Assembly: GCA_017463155.1 (NCBI GenBank)
Contig: JAFTPT010000047.1
Location: 1 to 53,779, forward strand
DNA length: 53,779 nt
Direction: 5' to 3'
From: Blautia sp.
GTDB lineage: Bacteria; Bacillota; Clostridia; Lachnospirales; Lachnospiraceae
Part shown: one piece after another, positions 1-8,149 of the stretch
How positions within the stretch are numbered: the stretch's first letter is position 1
Layout: every line of letters starts with the position of its first letter
Made by a program: the position numbers and the translations under genes
Notes under the pieces: generated by a model
The model's database searches: none
What the model saw: the letters and a program-made list of their open reading frames with translations, nothing else
What the model was told of the DNA's origin: nothing

Positions 1-138
1 CCCTGTCCGATGTCAGTACATCTGTGCATGCAAGCATGCCCATCTGTCCTGCCGCCGTCCAGGAGCTTATCTGGCAGAATTTTCGAGAATCGTATGTGTT
101 TCACTGTTCAGTTATCAAGGTTCCTGTCTTTGCGACAG
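1..138 (-). other. Transcribed leader region, probable rRNA operon leader
   Basis: No gene is visible. Read on the minus strand, the transcript begins with a small hairpin (stem CTGTC/GACAG at 124-138). It is followed by ACCTTGATAACTGAACAG (about 101-118), which resembles the CCTTGAAAACTGAA element that recurs in rRNA leaders and spacers of Firmicutes. A second short palindrome, GCATGC-AA-GCATGC, lies at 27-40. The assignment rests on this resemblance from memory and on the strong upstream promoter. Confidence 0.45.
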
Positions 139-230
139 CTTGTTTAGATTAGCACAATCCCAAATGCTTGTCAACAACTTTTTTCGGTTTTTTCAAACTT
201 TTTTTTCAAACGCTAAATTCATGATTTCAA
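139..230 (-). promoter_or_regulatory. Strong promoter with A-tract UP element firing off the left edge (probable rRNA operon)
   Basis: On the minus strand a perfect -35 TTGACA (169-174) is separated by 17 bp from -10 TAATCT (146-151). Upstream (about 175-230) lie several A-tracts spaced roughly one helical turn apart, which look like an UP element. The transcript would start near 139 and run leftwards out of the window. The combination is typical of stable-RNA promoters; that it drives an rRNA operon is inferred, because the RNA genes are outside the window. Confidence 0.65.
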
Positions 231-1060
231 AACCGGATCCGGATGATCTTCATGCTGACCAGGCTGTCACAGAATCTGATCATCAGTTTGTGCAAAAAGT
301 CCACGTTAGGATAGATATCCCTGTAACCGCGCATGTAGCTTCTGGCCGTGACTGCAGCACGGGGAAGGTCCCATTTTTCCAGTTCGGATTCATGCTCCAG
401 GGAGAAGAAGGCGCCGACATCCGTGATACCGGCTTCCTTCAGCCACGTCTTCGTCATCATCTTTGCGCCGCGTCGGTTGCATGAGTCAAAGACAAGCACC
501 GATCCCGGAAAACGGTTTCCTATCTCCCGGAACAGTTTTTTGACGTCGTCTGTCTTAAAATAGTAGAAAACACCTGTCGCGTAAAAGATCGCTCCGTGCT
601 GATTATCGATCTGTTCCATCCAGGCATGATCGTTCAGATCACAGGCAATGTTCTTTTCCCGTTCTCCTTCGGGAAGGAGGCCATTGCGGACAGCGATCAC
701 GTCCGGCATATCGATATTAAACCCATGACACCGTCCATTGTCACACTTCCGAAAAGTGTCATCCAGCCCGCAGCCCAGATTCACCACGCTCGCCTCCGGA
801 TACATTTTCAGATAGCTTTTTACTTCGCACGCAATATCATACTGACGCTGGGCTACCTCGAGCGCGCCGAACAGTCCCATCACCGAATTCATCTTTTTTC
901 CCTTCTCGGCAAAATCATAATCGAGCATCCCGCAGATACGCTCTGCCTCCGGGTCTTTAAAAAGCTCCGGAAAATGGTCTGAACAGACCTTTCTTCCATA
1001 TAATGGAATGATCAATGTTTCCTGAACCGTATTCTTTTCGATATGATACTTTCCATTCAT
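227..1060 (-). CDS. Class I SAM-dependent methyltransferase, leucine carboxyl methyltransferase-like
   Basis: A 277-residue soluble protein. The glycine-rich SAM-binding loop VVNLGCGLDDTF lies near residues 93-104, followed by an acidic NIDMPD motif (about 115) that would bind the SAM ribose. A FYATGVFYYF segment near 160 corresponds to motif IV of the LCM/PPM O-methyltransferase family, and VFDSCNRRG follows near 190. This family makes carboxyl or hydroxyl methyl esters on proteins and small molecules; the substrate cannot be told from sequence. It stands alone, with its own promoter at 1146-1174 and an RBS (GAAGGGGAAGACAGG) before the ATG. Its 3' end runs into the AT-rich region upstream of the left-edge promoter. 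The family assignment is fairly firm; the function is not known. Confidence 0.75.
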   Translation of the reverse strand: MNGKYHIEKNTVQETLIIPLYGRKVCSDHFPELFKDPEAERICGMLDYDFAEKGKKMNSVMGLFGALEVAQRQYDIACEVKSYLKMYPEASVVNLGCGLDDTFRKCDNGRCHGFNIDMPDVIAVRNGLLPEGEREKNIACDLNDHAWMEQIDNQHGAIFYATGVFYYFKTDDVKKLFREIGNRFPGSVLVFDSCNRRGAKMMTKTWLKEAGITDVGAFFSLEHESELEKWDLPRAAVTARSYMRGYRDIYPNVDFLHKLMIRFCDSLVSMKIIRIRF

Positions 1061-1145
1061 CCTGTCTTCCCCTTCGCTTTCGGTCCTTCTGTCACTCAGT
1101 TATTCTGAGGCAGCCGATAGTTTATAGTGGCTAACTTCTTTTCAA

Positions 1146-1174
1146 ATCATACTCTTCCTTCCTCTACCTGTCAA
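1146..1174 (-). promoter_or_regulatory. SigA-type promoter of the methyltransferase gene
   Basis: Minus strand: -35 TTGACA (1169-1174), 17-bp spacer, -10 TATGAT (1146-1151). It lies about 85 bp upstream of the methyltransferase ATG at 1060. Confidence 0.7.
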
Positions 1175-1254
1175 TGACCAATTCCTCTTTATCGCTATGA
1201 CTCCCCCGGATTCATTTTCCGAATGTCGGCAGCCGGATTTTTGGCCACACAAAT

Positions 1255-1296
1255 ACGCGCACCATGCAGTTAAAATCCCGGCTGCACAGTGCGCGT
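1255..1296 (-). terminator. Stem-loop downstream of radA
   Basis: A 15-bp imperfect inverted repeat (1255-1269 with 1282-1296, two adjacent mismatches) lies 18 bp after the radA stop. The tract following it on the minus strand is only weakly U-rich, so this may be a weak terminator or an mRNA 3'-end stabilising hairpin. Confidence 0.4.
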
Positions 1297-1314
1297 TCTT
1301 ATGATTACGCTTTT

Positions 1315-2694
1315 TTATGATCTTTTTGCCAGATACTGGTAGGCTTCCTTCACCCTTGATACAAATACAAGCTTGATCCCTTCTTTATTCTTGATGGAAT
1401 TCCGGCAGACCTCCGGCAGAATGACCGTCGTAAAGCCGAGCTTTCTCGCTTCCTGGACCCGCTGCTCCGCCATCGTGACCGAGCGGATCTCACCGCTTAA
1501 GCCCACCTCTCCAAAGGCCATGACGTCATCGGGAATGACGATGTCCTTGTAGCTCGACATTATGGCGAGGCAGATCGCAAGATCAACGGCCGGCTCCGTC
1601 ATTTTCATGCCGCCGGCGATATTCACATACGCGTCGCAGTTTCCGAGCTGCATCCCTGCTTTCCGCTCCAGGACTGCGATCAGAAGATTGACGCGGTTAA
1701 AATCCGTTCCGACCGTCGTTCTTCTGGGAATCCCGAAATTACTCTGGCAGACCAGAGCCTGGATCTCGACCAGCAGCGGCCTTGTTCCGTTCATCGAGCA
1801 GGCCACAACGGAGCCGGAAGCATTTTCCGGTTTTCCGTCCAGCAGAAACTCCGACGGGTTCCTGACCTCGGACAGTCCCGTCTCCTCCATCTCAAAAACA
1901 CCGATTTCGTTCGTCGAGCCAAAACGGTTCTTTACCGCACGAAGGATCCGGTAGGAAGCATGCCTGTCCCCTTCGAAATACAGGACTGTATCCACCATAT
2001 GCTCGAGGACTCTCGGACCGGCTACGTTTCCCTCCTTGGTCACATGGCCCACGATAAAGATCGTGACGCCAAGTCCCTTGGCGATCTGCATCAGGACATT
2101 CGTAGATTCCCTGACCTGGGAAACACTTCCGGGGGCGGCACTGATCTCTTCATCAAACATGGTCTGAATCGAATCGATCACCGCGACCTGCGGCTTTGTC
2201 CGCTCGATGATCTCCCTCACATCCTGCAGATTTGTCTCACAGAGCAGCTTCAGATCGTCCGTGAATGTTCCGATCCTGTCTGCGCGCATACGGATCTGGC
2301 GCAGGGATTCCTCCCCCGATATATACAGGACGGAGGTCCCGGCGGCGGAAAGATTGCGGCAGACCTGCAGAAGCAGCGTGGATTTACCGATTCCGGGATC
2401 ACCGCCTACCAGGACAAGAGAACCTGCGACGATCCCGCCGCCGAGAACTCTGTCCAGTTCCTCCATGCCGCTGGTCTTTCGTTCTTCTTTTGCAAGACTG
2501 ATCTCACGGATCCCGACCGGTTCCCTTTTGACAGTCCTCTTGTTGTCCTTGGTGCCTGATGCCCTTGTGGTCGTAACCGTTTCCTCGACCATGGTATTCC
2601 AGGCCTTGCAGGCGGGACACTGTCCCATCCATTTGGATGATTCATTCCCGCACTCCTGGCAGAAATATACGATCTTCTTATTCTTCATGCTCAC
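1315..2694 (-). CDS. radA: DNA repair protein RadA
   Basis: RadA (Sms) is a RecA-like DnaB-type ATPase that promotes branch migration during homologous recombination. The 459-residue length is normal. The N-terminal zinc finger has its four cysteines (C12, C15, C26, C29). Walker A GGDPGIGKST is at 97-106, and the RadA-specific KNRFG motif follows near residue 255. A C-terminal Lon-protease-like domain carries GEVGLSGEIR near 390. The start overlaps the end of the upstream 141-codon gene by 17 nt, so the two are probably translationally coupled. It is the last gene of gntR-clpC-141 aa-radA, a variant of the common Firmicute clpC-radA neighbourhood. M3 is an alternative start, since the RBS is weak for both. 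Confidence 0.97.
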   Translation of the reverse strand: MSMKNKKIVYFCQECGNESSKWMGQCPACKAWNTMVEETVTTTRASGTKDNKRTVKREPVGIREISLAKEERKTSGMEELDRVLGGGIVAGSLVLVGGDPGIGKSTLLLQVCRNLSAAGTSVLYISGEESLRQIRMRADRIGTFTDDLKLLCETNLQDVREIIERTKPQVAVIDSIQTMFDEEISAAPGSVSQVRESTNVLMQIAKGLGVTIFIVGHVTKEGNVAGPRVLEHMVDTVLYFEGDRHASYRILRAVKNRFGSTNEIGVFEMEETGLSEVRNPSEFLLDGKPENASGSVVACSMNGTRPLLVEIQALVCQSNFGIPRRTTVGTDFNRVNLLIAVLERKAGMQLGNCDAYVNIAGGMKMTEPAVDLAICLAIMSSYKDIVIPDDVMAFGEVGLSGEIRSVTMAEQRVQEARKLGFTTVILPEVCRNSIKNKEGIKLVFVSRVKEAYQYLAKRS

Positions 2695-3103
2695 ATTTCA
2701 CGATCCTGACTTCCGACGCCTGCTCCGGCTGCAGCTCCACGCTGAAGGAAAGCTTGCCGCCCAGGTTCGTCGTCACCGTACCTGTACTTGCGTCATTGAT
2801 AAAAACCTCGTATTCCGTGTCTGCTTCGAGCTCGACAGTGATCTGGGCATCCTCCTGTCCTTCGACAAAGAAATGCATGCCGCTCTCTTCCTGGGACATC
2901 CGGCATACCGTACTCCCGGGCACCGACTCATAGACAAACATACCGTTTTTTTCAAGTTTTGTGATCTCACAAAAGGTCTTTACCTTGTAAACGTCTCCCT
3001 GATGCGGGAATTCAGGAACCTTTGCTTTCTCCTTGATCTGATAATTTCCAAAGCTGACCGTTCCGTCTTCTTCTGCACGGATCAGTTCTTTAATAACCGC
3101 CAT
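2678..3103 (-). CDS. Uncharacterised 141-residue protein of the clpC-radA operon
   Basis: The product is soluble and acidic, without signal peptide or membrane segment. The first half contains FGNYQIKEKAKV and GDVYKVKTFCEIT. The second half is rich in beta-prone, Ser/Thr/Val/Glu segments and looks like an all-beta fold. It lies between clpC (18 bp upstream) and radA (17 nt overlap), so it is co-expressed with the Clp chaperone and the recombination ATPase. From memory, similar proteins in Lachnospiraceae carry a misleading endosialidase label; no glycosidase motif is visible. It is not McsA (no paired CXXC motifs) and not McsB (no kinase motifs). Function unknown. The RBS (CAGGAGGATAAAA) supports the ATG at 3103. 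Confidence 0.8.
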   Translation of the reverse strand: MAVIKELIRAEEDGTVSFGNYQIKEKAKVPEFPHQGDVYKVKTFCEITKLEKNGMFVYESVPGSTVCRMSQEESGMHFFVEGQEDAQITVELEADTEYEVFINDASTGTVTTNLGGKLSFSVELQPEQASEVRIVKCEHEE

Positions 3104-3121
3104 TTTTATCCTCCTGCCGGA

Positions 3122-5578
3122 TCATGTATCCTTAACCACAAACGTGATCTTCTTGTTTCGCTGTGTTACCTGTACTGTGTCGCCGCGGCTGATCCTGCCC
3201 TCGAGGATCTCATTTGCAAGCGCGTCCTCCACCTGGGTCTGGATTGCCCTTCGAAGCGGACGCGCACCATATTTGGTATCAAATCCGGCCTCCGCCAGAA
3301 GATCCCTGGCCTGGGTCGTCACCGTAAGGCGGATGTCCATCTGCTCTTTACAGCGCTCCGAAAGCTGGGTAAGCAGAATGCCGACGATCTTGCGGATCTC
3401 CGGCTTTCCGAGCGTATGGAATACCATGATCTCGTCGATCCGGTTCAGAAACTCCGGCTTGAAGAGCCTTCGCACCTCTTCCATGACGCCTGCTCGCATC
3501 CGCTCGTAGTCCCGCTTTTCATCATTTCCGGACACAAATCCCAGGTGCTTCGGCTCGATGATCGCCTGCGCTCCCGCATTGGAGGTCATGATGATGATTG
3601 TCTGCTTAAAATCCACTTTACGTCCGTGTGCATCTGTGATATGACCGTCGTCCAGCACCTGCAGAAGAACGTTGAACACATCCGGGTGGGCCTTCTCGAT
3701 CTCGTCAAAAAGGATCACGCTGTAGGGATGACGCCGCACCTTTTCGCTGAGCTGTCCGCCTTCCTCGTAACCCACATAGCCCGGAGGAGAACCGATGAGC
3801 TTGGAAACACTGTGTTTTTCCATATATTCGGACATGTCCACCCGGATCATGGCCTGCTCCGTCCCGAAAACGGTCTCCGCCAGTGCCTTGGACAGTTCGG
3901 TCTTGCCGACTCCCGTAGGTCCCAGGAACAGGAACGACCCGATCGGCCTGCCGGGATCCTTGAGGCCGACACGTCCCCGCTTTACGGCCTGCGCGACCGC
4001 CTTCACCGCGTCATCCTGTCCGATCACGCGCTTATGCAGCTCCTTGTCGAGCCTGGCCAGTCTCCGGGTCTCGCCTTCGGTCAGCTTCTGGACCGGGATC
4101 CTGGTCCAGTCCGAAATGATGCCGGCTACGGAATTTTCCGTCACGGTCATGGATTTCCGCCGGTTCTTCCTCTCCTGGCGTTTTCGCTGCTGTTCGAGCT
4201 CCTTCCGGAGGGCCTCCTGCCGGTCCCGTATCTCTCTGGCCTTCTCGATATCCGCTTCCTTGAGCGCCTGTTCCTTCTCCTGTTCCAGTTCCTGCATTTC
4301 CTTCTCAAGAGGATCTCCCTCCAGGGAGGCGGAAAACCCGGACAGCTGGACCTTGGAAGATGCCTCGTCGATCACGTCGATCGCCTTATCCGGAAGAAAC
4401 CGGTCATTGATATATCTGGCTGACATCCTGGCGGCTGCCTCAAGCGCCGAATCCTCGATCACAACGTGGTGATGAGCCTCATAGTACGGCCGAAGCCCGC
4501 GCAGGATCTCAATCGTTTCCTCCTCTGACGGCTCATCGACCGTGACCGGCTGGAATCTGCGTTCCAGAGCCGCGTCCTTCTCGATATATTTCCGGTACTC
4601 CTCCAGCGTCGTAGCACCGATGACCTGGATCTCGCCTCTCGACAGGGACGGTTTCAGGATATTGGACGCATCCAGTGCGCCTTCTGCCCCGCCGGCGCCG
4701 ATGATCGTGTGCAGTTCGTCGATAAACAGGAGGATCCCCTGGTTCTCCCGCACCTCGTCGACGACGTTCCGGATCCTCTCTTCAAATTCGCCCCTGTATT
4801 TACTGCCCGCCACCATGCCGGAAAGATCCAGGACGACCAGCCGCTTATCCTTGACCGTATCAGGCACCTGCCCGGAAACGATCCGCTGGGCCAGTCCTTC
4901 GGCGATCGCCGTCTTGCCCACGCCCGGTTCTCCGACCAGGCAGGGGTTATTCTTTGTCCTGCGGCTCAGGATCTGGATGAGACGCGCGATCTCCGCCTCT
5001 CTTCCTACGACCGGATCCAGCTTATGCTCTGCGGCAAGCTCGGTCAGGTCCCGGCTGTACTGGTCCAGGGTCGGCGTTGCCGTCGCCCGGCGGGTCTTCC
5101 CCATCCGTGCCGCCTGGAATTCCTCCGCGATCGACTCATTGTCATACCCCATCGCGGAAAGAACCGCCGCGTACAGCTTCTGAATGTTTACGCCGAGCGT
5201 ATACAGAAGCCTTGTGGCCACGCAGTCCGTCTCCTTCAAAATCGCCATGAGCAGATGCTCCGTACCGGCCTTCTCCCTGCGGGAATTCCCGCATTCCGCC
5301 TGGGCCTGGGTGATGATTGCCTTCGCTCTCGGGCTTAACTCCGGCTTCGGGACAGCCGTCAGGACCTCCGACGGCGCGATCAGCCGCTCGATCAGCGCCA
5401 CCAGCCTTTCCTCTTCCACCGAGAATTCCTGCAGCACCCTGCCTGCGGTCCCTTCTTTTTCACGGAGCAGTCCCAGAAGAAGATGTTCCGTCCCCACGTA
5501 GCTGTGGTTCATCTGCCTGGCGGCTTCCTCCGCAAGTTTTAAGGCTGATGCTGCCTGTCTGGTTAATTTATCCTGCAT
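3122..5578 (-). CDS. clpC: ATP-dependent Clp protease ATP-binding subunit ClpC
   Basis: A Hsp100 unfoldase that feeds proteins to ClpP. At 818 residues it is full length. Two Clp-N repeats (about 4-145) are followed by the first AAA module (Walker A GEPGVGKT 216-223, Walker B FIDELH 285-290). A UVR-type coiled middle domain (about 425-475) with many Glu/Lys/Arg identifies ClpC rather than ClpA. The second AAA module has GPTGVGKT at 553-560 and ILFDEIEK at 622-629, with a D2-small domain to the end. The RBS (AGGAGGATAT) precedes the ATG. The GntR gene lies 11 bp upstream. In many Firmicutes clpC needs the adaptor McsA/MecA and is repressed by CtsR; neither ctsR nor mcsA/mcsB is here, so the GntR protein is the obvious candidate regulator. 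Confidence 0.98.
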   Translation of the reverse strand: MQDKLTRQAASALKLAEEAARQMNHSYVGTEHLLLGLLREKEGTAGRVLQEFSVEEERLVALIERLIAPSEVLTAVPKPELSPRAKAIITQAQAECGNSRREKAGTEHLLMAILKETDCVATRLLYTLGVNIQKLYAAVLSAMGYDNESIAEEFQAARMGKTRRATATPTLDQYSRDLTELAAEHKLDPVVGREAEIARLIQILSRRTKNNPCLVGEPGVGKTAIAEGLAQRIVSGQVPDTVKDKRLVVLDLSGMVAGSKYRGEFEERIRNVVDEVRENQGILLFIDELHTIIGAGGAEGALDASNILKPSLSRGEIQVIGATTLEEYRKYIEKDAALERRFQPVTVDEPSEEETIEILRGLRPYYEAHHHVVIEDSALEAAARMSARYINDRFLPDKAIDVIDEASSKVQLSGFSASLEGDPLEKEMQELEQEKEQALKEADIEKAREIRDRQEALRKELEQQRKRQERKNRRKSMTVTENSVAGIISDWTRIPVQKLTEGETRRLARLDKELHKRVIGQDDAVKAVAQAVKRGRVGLKDPGRPIGSFLFLGPTGVGKTELSKALAETVFGTEQAMIRVDMSEYMEKHSVSKLIGSPPGYVGYEEGGQLSEKVRRHPYSVILFDEIEKAHPDVFNVLLQVLDDGHITDAHGRKVDFKQTIIIMTSNAGAQAIIEPKHLGFVSGNDEKRDYERMRAGVMEEVRRLFKPEFLNRIDEIMVFHTLGKPEIRKIVGILLTQLSERCKEQMDIRLTVTTQARDLLAEAGFDTKYGARPLRRAIQTQVEDALANEILEGRISRGDTVQVTQRNKKITFVVKDT

Positions 5579-5589
5579 ATATCCTCCTG

Positions 5590-5964
5590 CTACATTTCCT
5601 GATATTCGTCAAGGATCTCATCGATCAGCTTATGGACCTCGTCCCGCGGAATGCTTCTGCAGCAGCCCCGTGCCAGGGCGATCTTCAGATATCCTTTCAG
5701 CTCCTCATAAGCCTTGAGTCTGTCCATATCCAGTGCGATCACCGCGCCTCTGCGCCGGTCGATGGTGATAAATCCCTCCTGGCGCAATAGTGAATATGCC
5801 TTGTTCACCGTATGCATGTTGATGCCGACACGATCTGCCATCTGACGTACGGAAGGAAGGGAATCCCCTTCCTGAAGCCTTGACGTGGCTATACCCATGA
5901 TGATCTGGTTGGTAAGCTGCAGATAAATGGCTTCGTCACTGTTAAAATCAATTTCTATGACCAT
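5590..5964 (-). CDS. GntR-family transcriptional regulator, YtrA subfamily
   Basis: A 124-residue protein with only a GntR winged helix-turn-helix (residues 8-75, core SLPSVRQMADRVGINMHTVNKAY) and a short C-terminal helical tail (about 80-124). That is the layout of YtrA-type regulators, which dimerise through the tail and have no large ligand-binding domain. RRRGAVIALD marks the wing. It heads the clpC operon. Its promoter carries a 21-bp near-palindrome (5980-6000) covering the -10, so autorepression, and with it control of clpC, is a direct inference. YtrA members usually control ABC transporters in cell-envelope stress; linkage to clpC is less usual. The alternative is that it answers to an effector and only happens to sit here. 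Confidence 0.9.
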   Translation of the reverse strand: MVIEIDFNSDEAIYLQLTNQIIMGIATSRLQEGDSLPSVRQMADRVGINMHTVNKAYSLLRQEGFITIDRRRGAVIALDMDRLKAYEELKGYLKIALARGCCRSIPRDEVHKLIDEILDEYQEM

Positions 5965-5979
5965 AAATCCACCCCTTTC

Positions 5980-6019
5980 GTGTTATACGCATCATAGCAC
6001 AAACATGATCATCCTGCAA
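5980..6019 (-). promoter_or_regulatory. gntR-clpC promoter with overlapping palindromic operator
   Basis: Minus strand: -35 TTGCAG (6014-6019), 17-bp spacer, -10 TATGAT (5991-5996). A near-perfect inverted repeat GTGCTAT-N7-ATAACAC occupies 5980-6000 (six of seven positions match) and covers the -10 and the start site. GntR proteins bind such palindromes, so the encoded GntR is the likely ligand. Confidence 0.6.
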
Positions 6020-6034
6020 TAAGAATATCTATAC

Positions 6035-6061
6035 AAAGAAGGGCACCTCGTTCGAGGTGCC
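6035..6061 (-). terminator. Rho-independent terminator after sseB, end of the pyr-pur gene run
   Basis: A perfect stem GGCACCTC/GAGGTGCC with a 4-nt loop (6042-6061) is followed on the minus strand by CTTCTTT. It lies 7 bp after the sseB stop and is the first convincing terminator on this strand after pyrC. Confidence 0.8.
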
Positions 6062-6067
6062 GCTTTC

Positions 6068-6832
6068 TTATTTCGCGAGGCGCTGTACCTGTTCTTTTGT
6101 CAGAGTCAGATTGAATCCCAGCGGATTCAGCACATAACGCATCGATTTGTCTCCCGGAAGTTCCGCGATCTTTTTGAAGGGGACCCGTCCCATCAGGAAT
6201 TTCTGTTTTCCCACGAACTTCTGATACTCCAGTATGTCGGAGAAGAAAAGGTAGGACATTTTCCCCTCCTTATCCTTGAAGGAAGGGATCAGGATCTTCT
6301 TGGGATTCTTCGGATCGATGGTCATTGGAAGAAGGTATTCCGCCCGTACCACGTTGGCCAGCAGTTCCTCCTGCAGTTCCGCCAGCTCTGCCTGGACTGC
6401 GCCCTGCTTTCTGGCCGCCTGCATATAGTAGATCCCGCTGAGAGCGAGCGCCGGATTGAGAAGAGGTCTTTTGGCCGGCTCAAGCTTGCTGAAATCCGGA
6501 GCCGGAAACAGCTCCTCCAGTTCGACCTCCGTCCTCTCTTCCCCCTGCATCCACACAACGGCGTTCACACCGATCGCATGCAGATTGCTGAACAGGACAT
6601 TAAAGCTCTTCTTTTCAAAGGACATGCCGAGCAGCTGGATCTTTTTTGCAGCCTGCTGCTGGGCGAAGGCTTTCAGCTCCTCCTCTGTCCCAAACAGGAA
6701 CGCCTGGTCATTGTAGGTCTCTTCATCGCAGACCACATAGGGAAGCCTGGTCGATGCCGCATAGGGCACGAACAGCTTTTCACTTTCCTGGATCTCCTGC
6801 ACCGTATTTTTATTTGTAACTCCGACTCCCAT
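6068..6832 (-). CDS. SseB-domain protein
   Basis: A 254-residue soluble protein whose N-terminal half (about 15-120) matches the SseB N-terminal domain pattern (LFVPYAAST, a DQAFLFGTEEELKAF-like segment, GVNAVVWMQGE). The middle (about 125-165) is helical and the C-terminal part (165-254) has IPSFKDKEGKMSYLFFSD, a second SseB-like strand pattern. The family takes its name from an enhancer of serine sensitivity in E. coli; its biochemical role is not settled. The gene is 17 bp downstream of purD and 7 bp before a terminator, so it is the last gene of the purine segment. A link to nucleotide or serine/one-carbon metabolism is suggested only by position. Confidence 0.7.
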   Translation of the reverse strand: MGVGVTNKNTVQEIQESEKLFVPYAASTRLPYVVCDEETYNDQAFLFGTEEELKAFAQQQAAKKIQLLGMSFEKKSFNVLFSNLHAIGVNAVVWMQGEERTEVELEELFPAPDFSKLEPAKRPLLNPALALSGIYYMQAARKQGAVQAELAELQEELLANVVRAEYLLPMTIDPKNPKKILIPSFKDKEGKMSYLFFSDILEYQKFVGKQKFLMGRVPFKKIAELPGDKSMRYVLNPLGFNLTLTKEQVQRLAK

Positions 6833-6849
6833 CTGAACCGCCTCCCTCG

Positions 6850-8124
6850 TTATGCTTCATCGATCGCTTTTCCGATATCATGTCGCATGTATTTGTTGGC
6901 AAACTCGATCCACTCTGTCGCCTCATATGCGTTTTTACGTGCATCCTTCAGGTCCATGCCCGTGGCCGTGATCCCGACGACCCGTCCTCCGTTCGTGACG
7001 ATACGGCCGTCGGAAAGCTTTGTCCCGGCATGGAAGCAGTAATAGCCTTCCTTGTCCTTGAATTTTTCGAAGCCGGACATCGGGATCCCCTTCTCGTAGG
7101 AGACCGGATACCCGTCGCTTGCCAGCACGACGCACACGGCCGCATTGTCTTCAAACTGAAGATCTACCTGGTCAAGCGTTCCGTCCACGCACGCACTCAT
7201 TACCTCCAGGATGTCCGTTTTCATCCTTGGCAGGACCACCTGTGCCTCGGGATCCCCGAAACGGGCATTGTACTCAAGCACCTTCGGACCGTCCGCCGTG
7301 AGCATGAGGCCAAAGAAGATGATGCCCTTGAACGGGCGGCCCTCCGCCGCCATCGCGTCCACCGTCGGCTGGTAGATATGTGTGCGGCAGAACTCATCGA
7401 TCTCCTTTGTATAGAACGGACTCGGTGAGAATGTCCCCATACCGCCGGTATTCAGTCCACGGTCCCCGTCGAGGGCCCGCTTGTGATCCTGTGCGGAGGT
7501 CATGGGCTTGATCGTCTTTCCATCCACGAAGGAAAGGACCGACACCTCCCGTCCCGTCATGAACTCTTCGATGACCATGGCGTTTCCGGCGCTGCCGAAC
7601 TTTTTATCCAGCATGATTTCCTTGAGGCCGTCCAGCGCTTCGGCAAGATCCTGGCAGATCAGTACGCCTTTTCCAAGCGCAAGCCCGTCCGCCTTCAATA
7701 CGATCGGGAATTTCGCCCTGGTCTTCAGGTATTCCTCCGCCTCGGCCGGATCCGTAAAGTTCTCATAGGCCGCGGTCGGAATGTGGTACTTCTTCATGAG
7801 ATCCTTGGAGAACGCCTTGGAGCCTTCCAGGATGGCCGCGTTTCTGCGGGGTCCGAACACCTTCAGGCCTCTTTCTTCAAACACGTCTACGACGCCTCCG
7901 ACCAGCGGATCATCCATTCCGATGATCGTGAGGCCAATCTTCTTTTCCTCGGCAAAATCCGCCAGCTTCTCAAATTCCATGGCGCCGATCGGAACGCATT
8001 CCGCGATTTCGGCGATCCCGGCATTTCCGGGCGCACAGTAGATCTTGTCCGCAAGGGGGCTCTTGGCCACGCTCCAGGCGATGGCATGCTCTCTCCCGCC
8101 GCTTCCCACGATCAGAATATTCAT
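6850..8124 (-). CDS. purD: Phosphoribosylamine--glycine ligase (GAR synthetase)
   Basis: It catalyses the second step of purine synthesis, joining glycine to phosphoribosylamine with ATP. The 424-residue ATP-grasp enzyme begins MNILIVGSGGREHAIAW, the typical N-terminus. KADGLALGKGV (about residue 140) and LEYNARFGDPEAQVVLPRM (about 285) are the ATP-grasp and substrate signatures. A GTG lies in frame 15 nt upstream (8139), but the ribosome site GGTGAGGAAG overlaps that codon, so the ATG at 8124 is preferred. It lies 25 bp after purN and 17 bp before sseB. The order purE-purM-purN-purD keeps steps 2, 3, 5 and 6 of the pathway together; purF, purL, purC and purH are elsewhere. Confidence 0.97.
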   Translation of the reverse strand: MNILIVGSGGREHAIAWSVAKSPLADKIYCAPGNAGIAEIAECVPIGAMEFEKLADFAEEKKIGLTIIGMDDPLVGGVVDVFEERGLKVFGPRRNAAILEGSKAFSKDLMKKYHIPTAAYENFTDPAEAEEYLKTRAKFPIVLKADGLALGKGVLICQDLAEALDGLKEIMLDKKFGSAGNAMVIEEFMTGREVSVLSFVDGKTIKPMTSAQDHKRALDGDRGLNTGGMGTFSPSPFYTKEIDEFCRTHIYQPTVDAMAAEGRPFKGIIFFGLMLTADGPKVLEYNARFGDPEAQVVLPRMKTDILEVMSACVDGTLDQVDLQFEDNAAVCVVLASDGYPVSYEKGIPMSGFEKFKDKEGYYCFHAGTKLSDGRIVTNGGRVVGITATGMDLKDARKNAYEATEWIEFANKYMRHDIGKAIDEA

Positions 8125-8149
8125 ATCTGTCTTCCTCACCTTCTGCTGT

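Noticed and set aside
2207-4423. A 738-codon open frame on the plus strand opposite clpC
   Set aside because: Antisense to a clear ClpC/RadA pair; composition and lack of motifs show it is a shadow caused by high GC.
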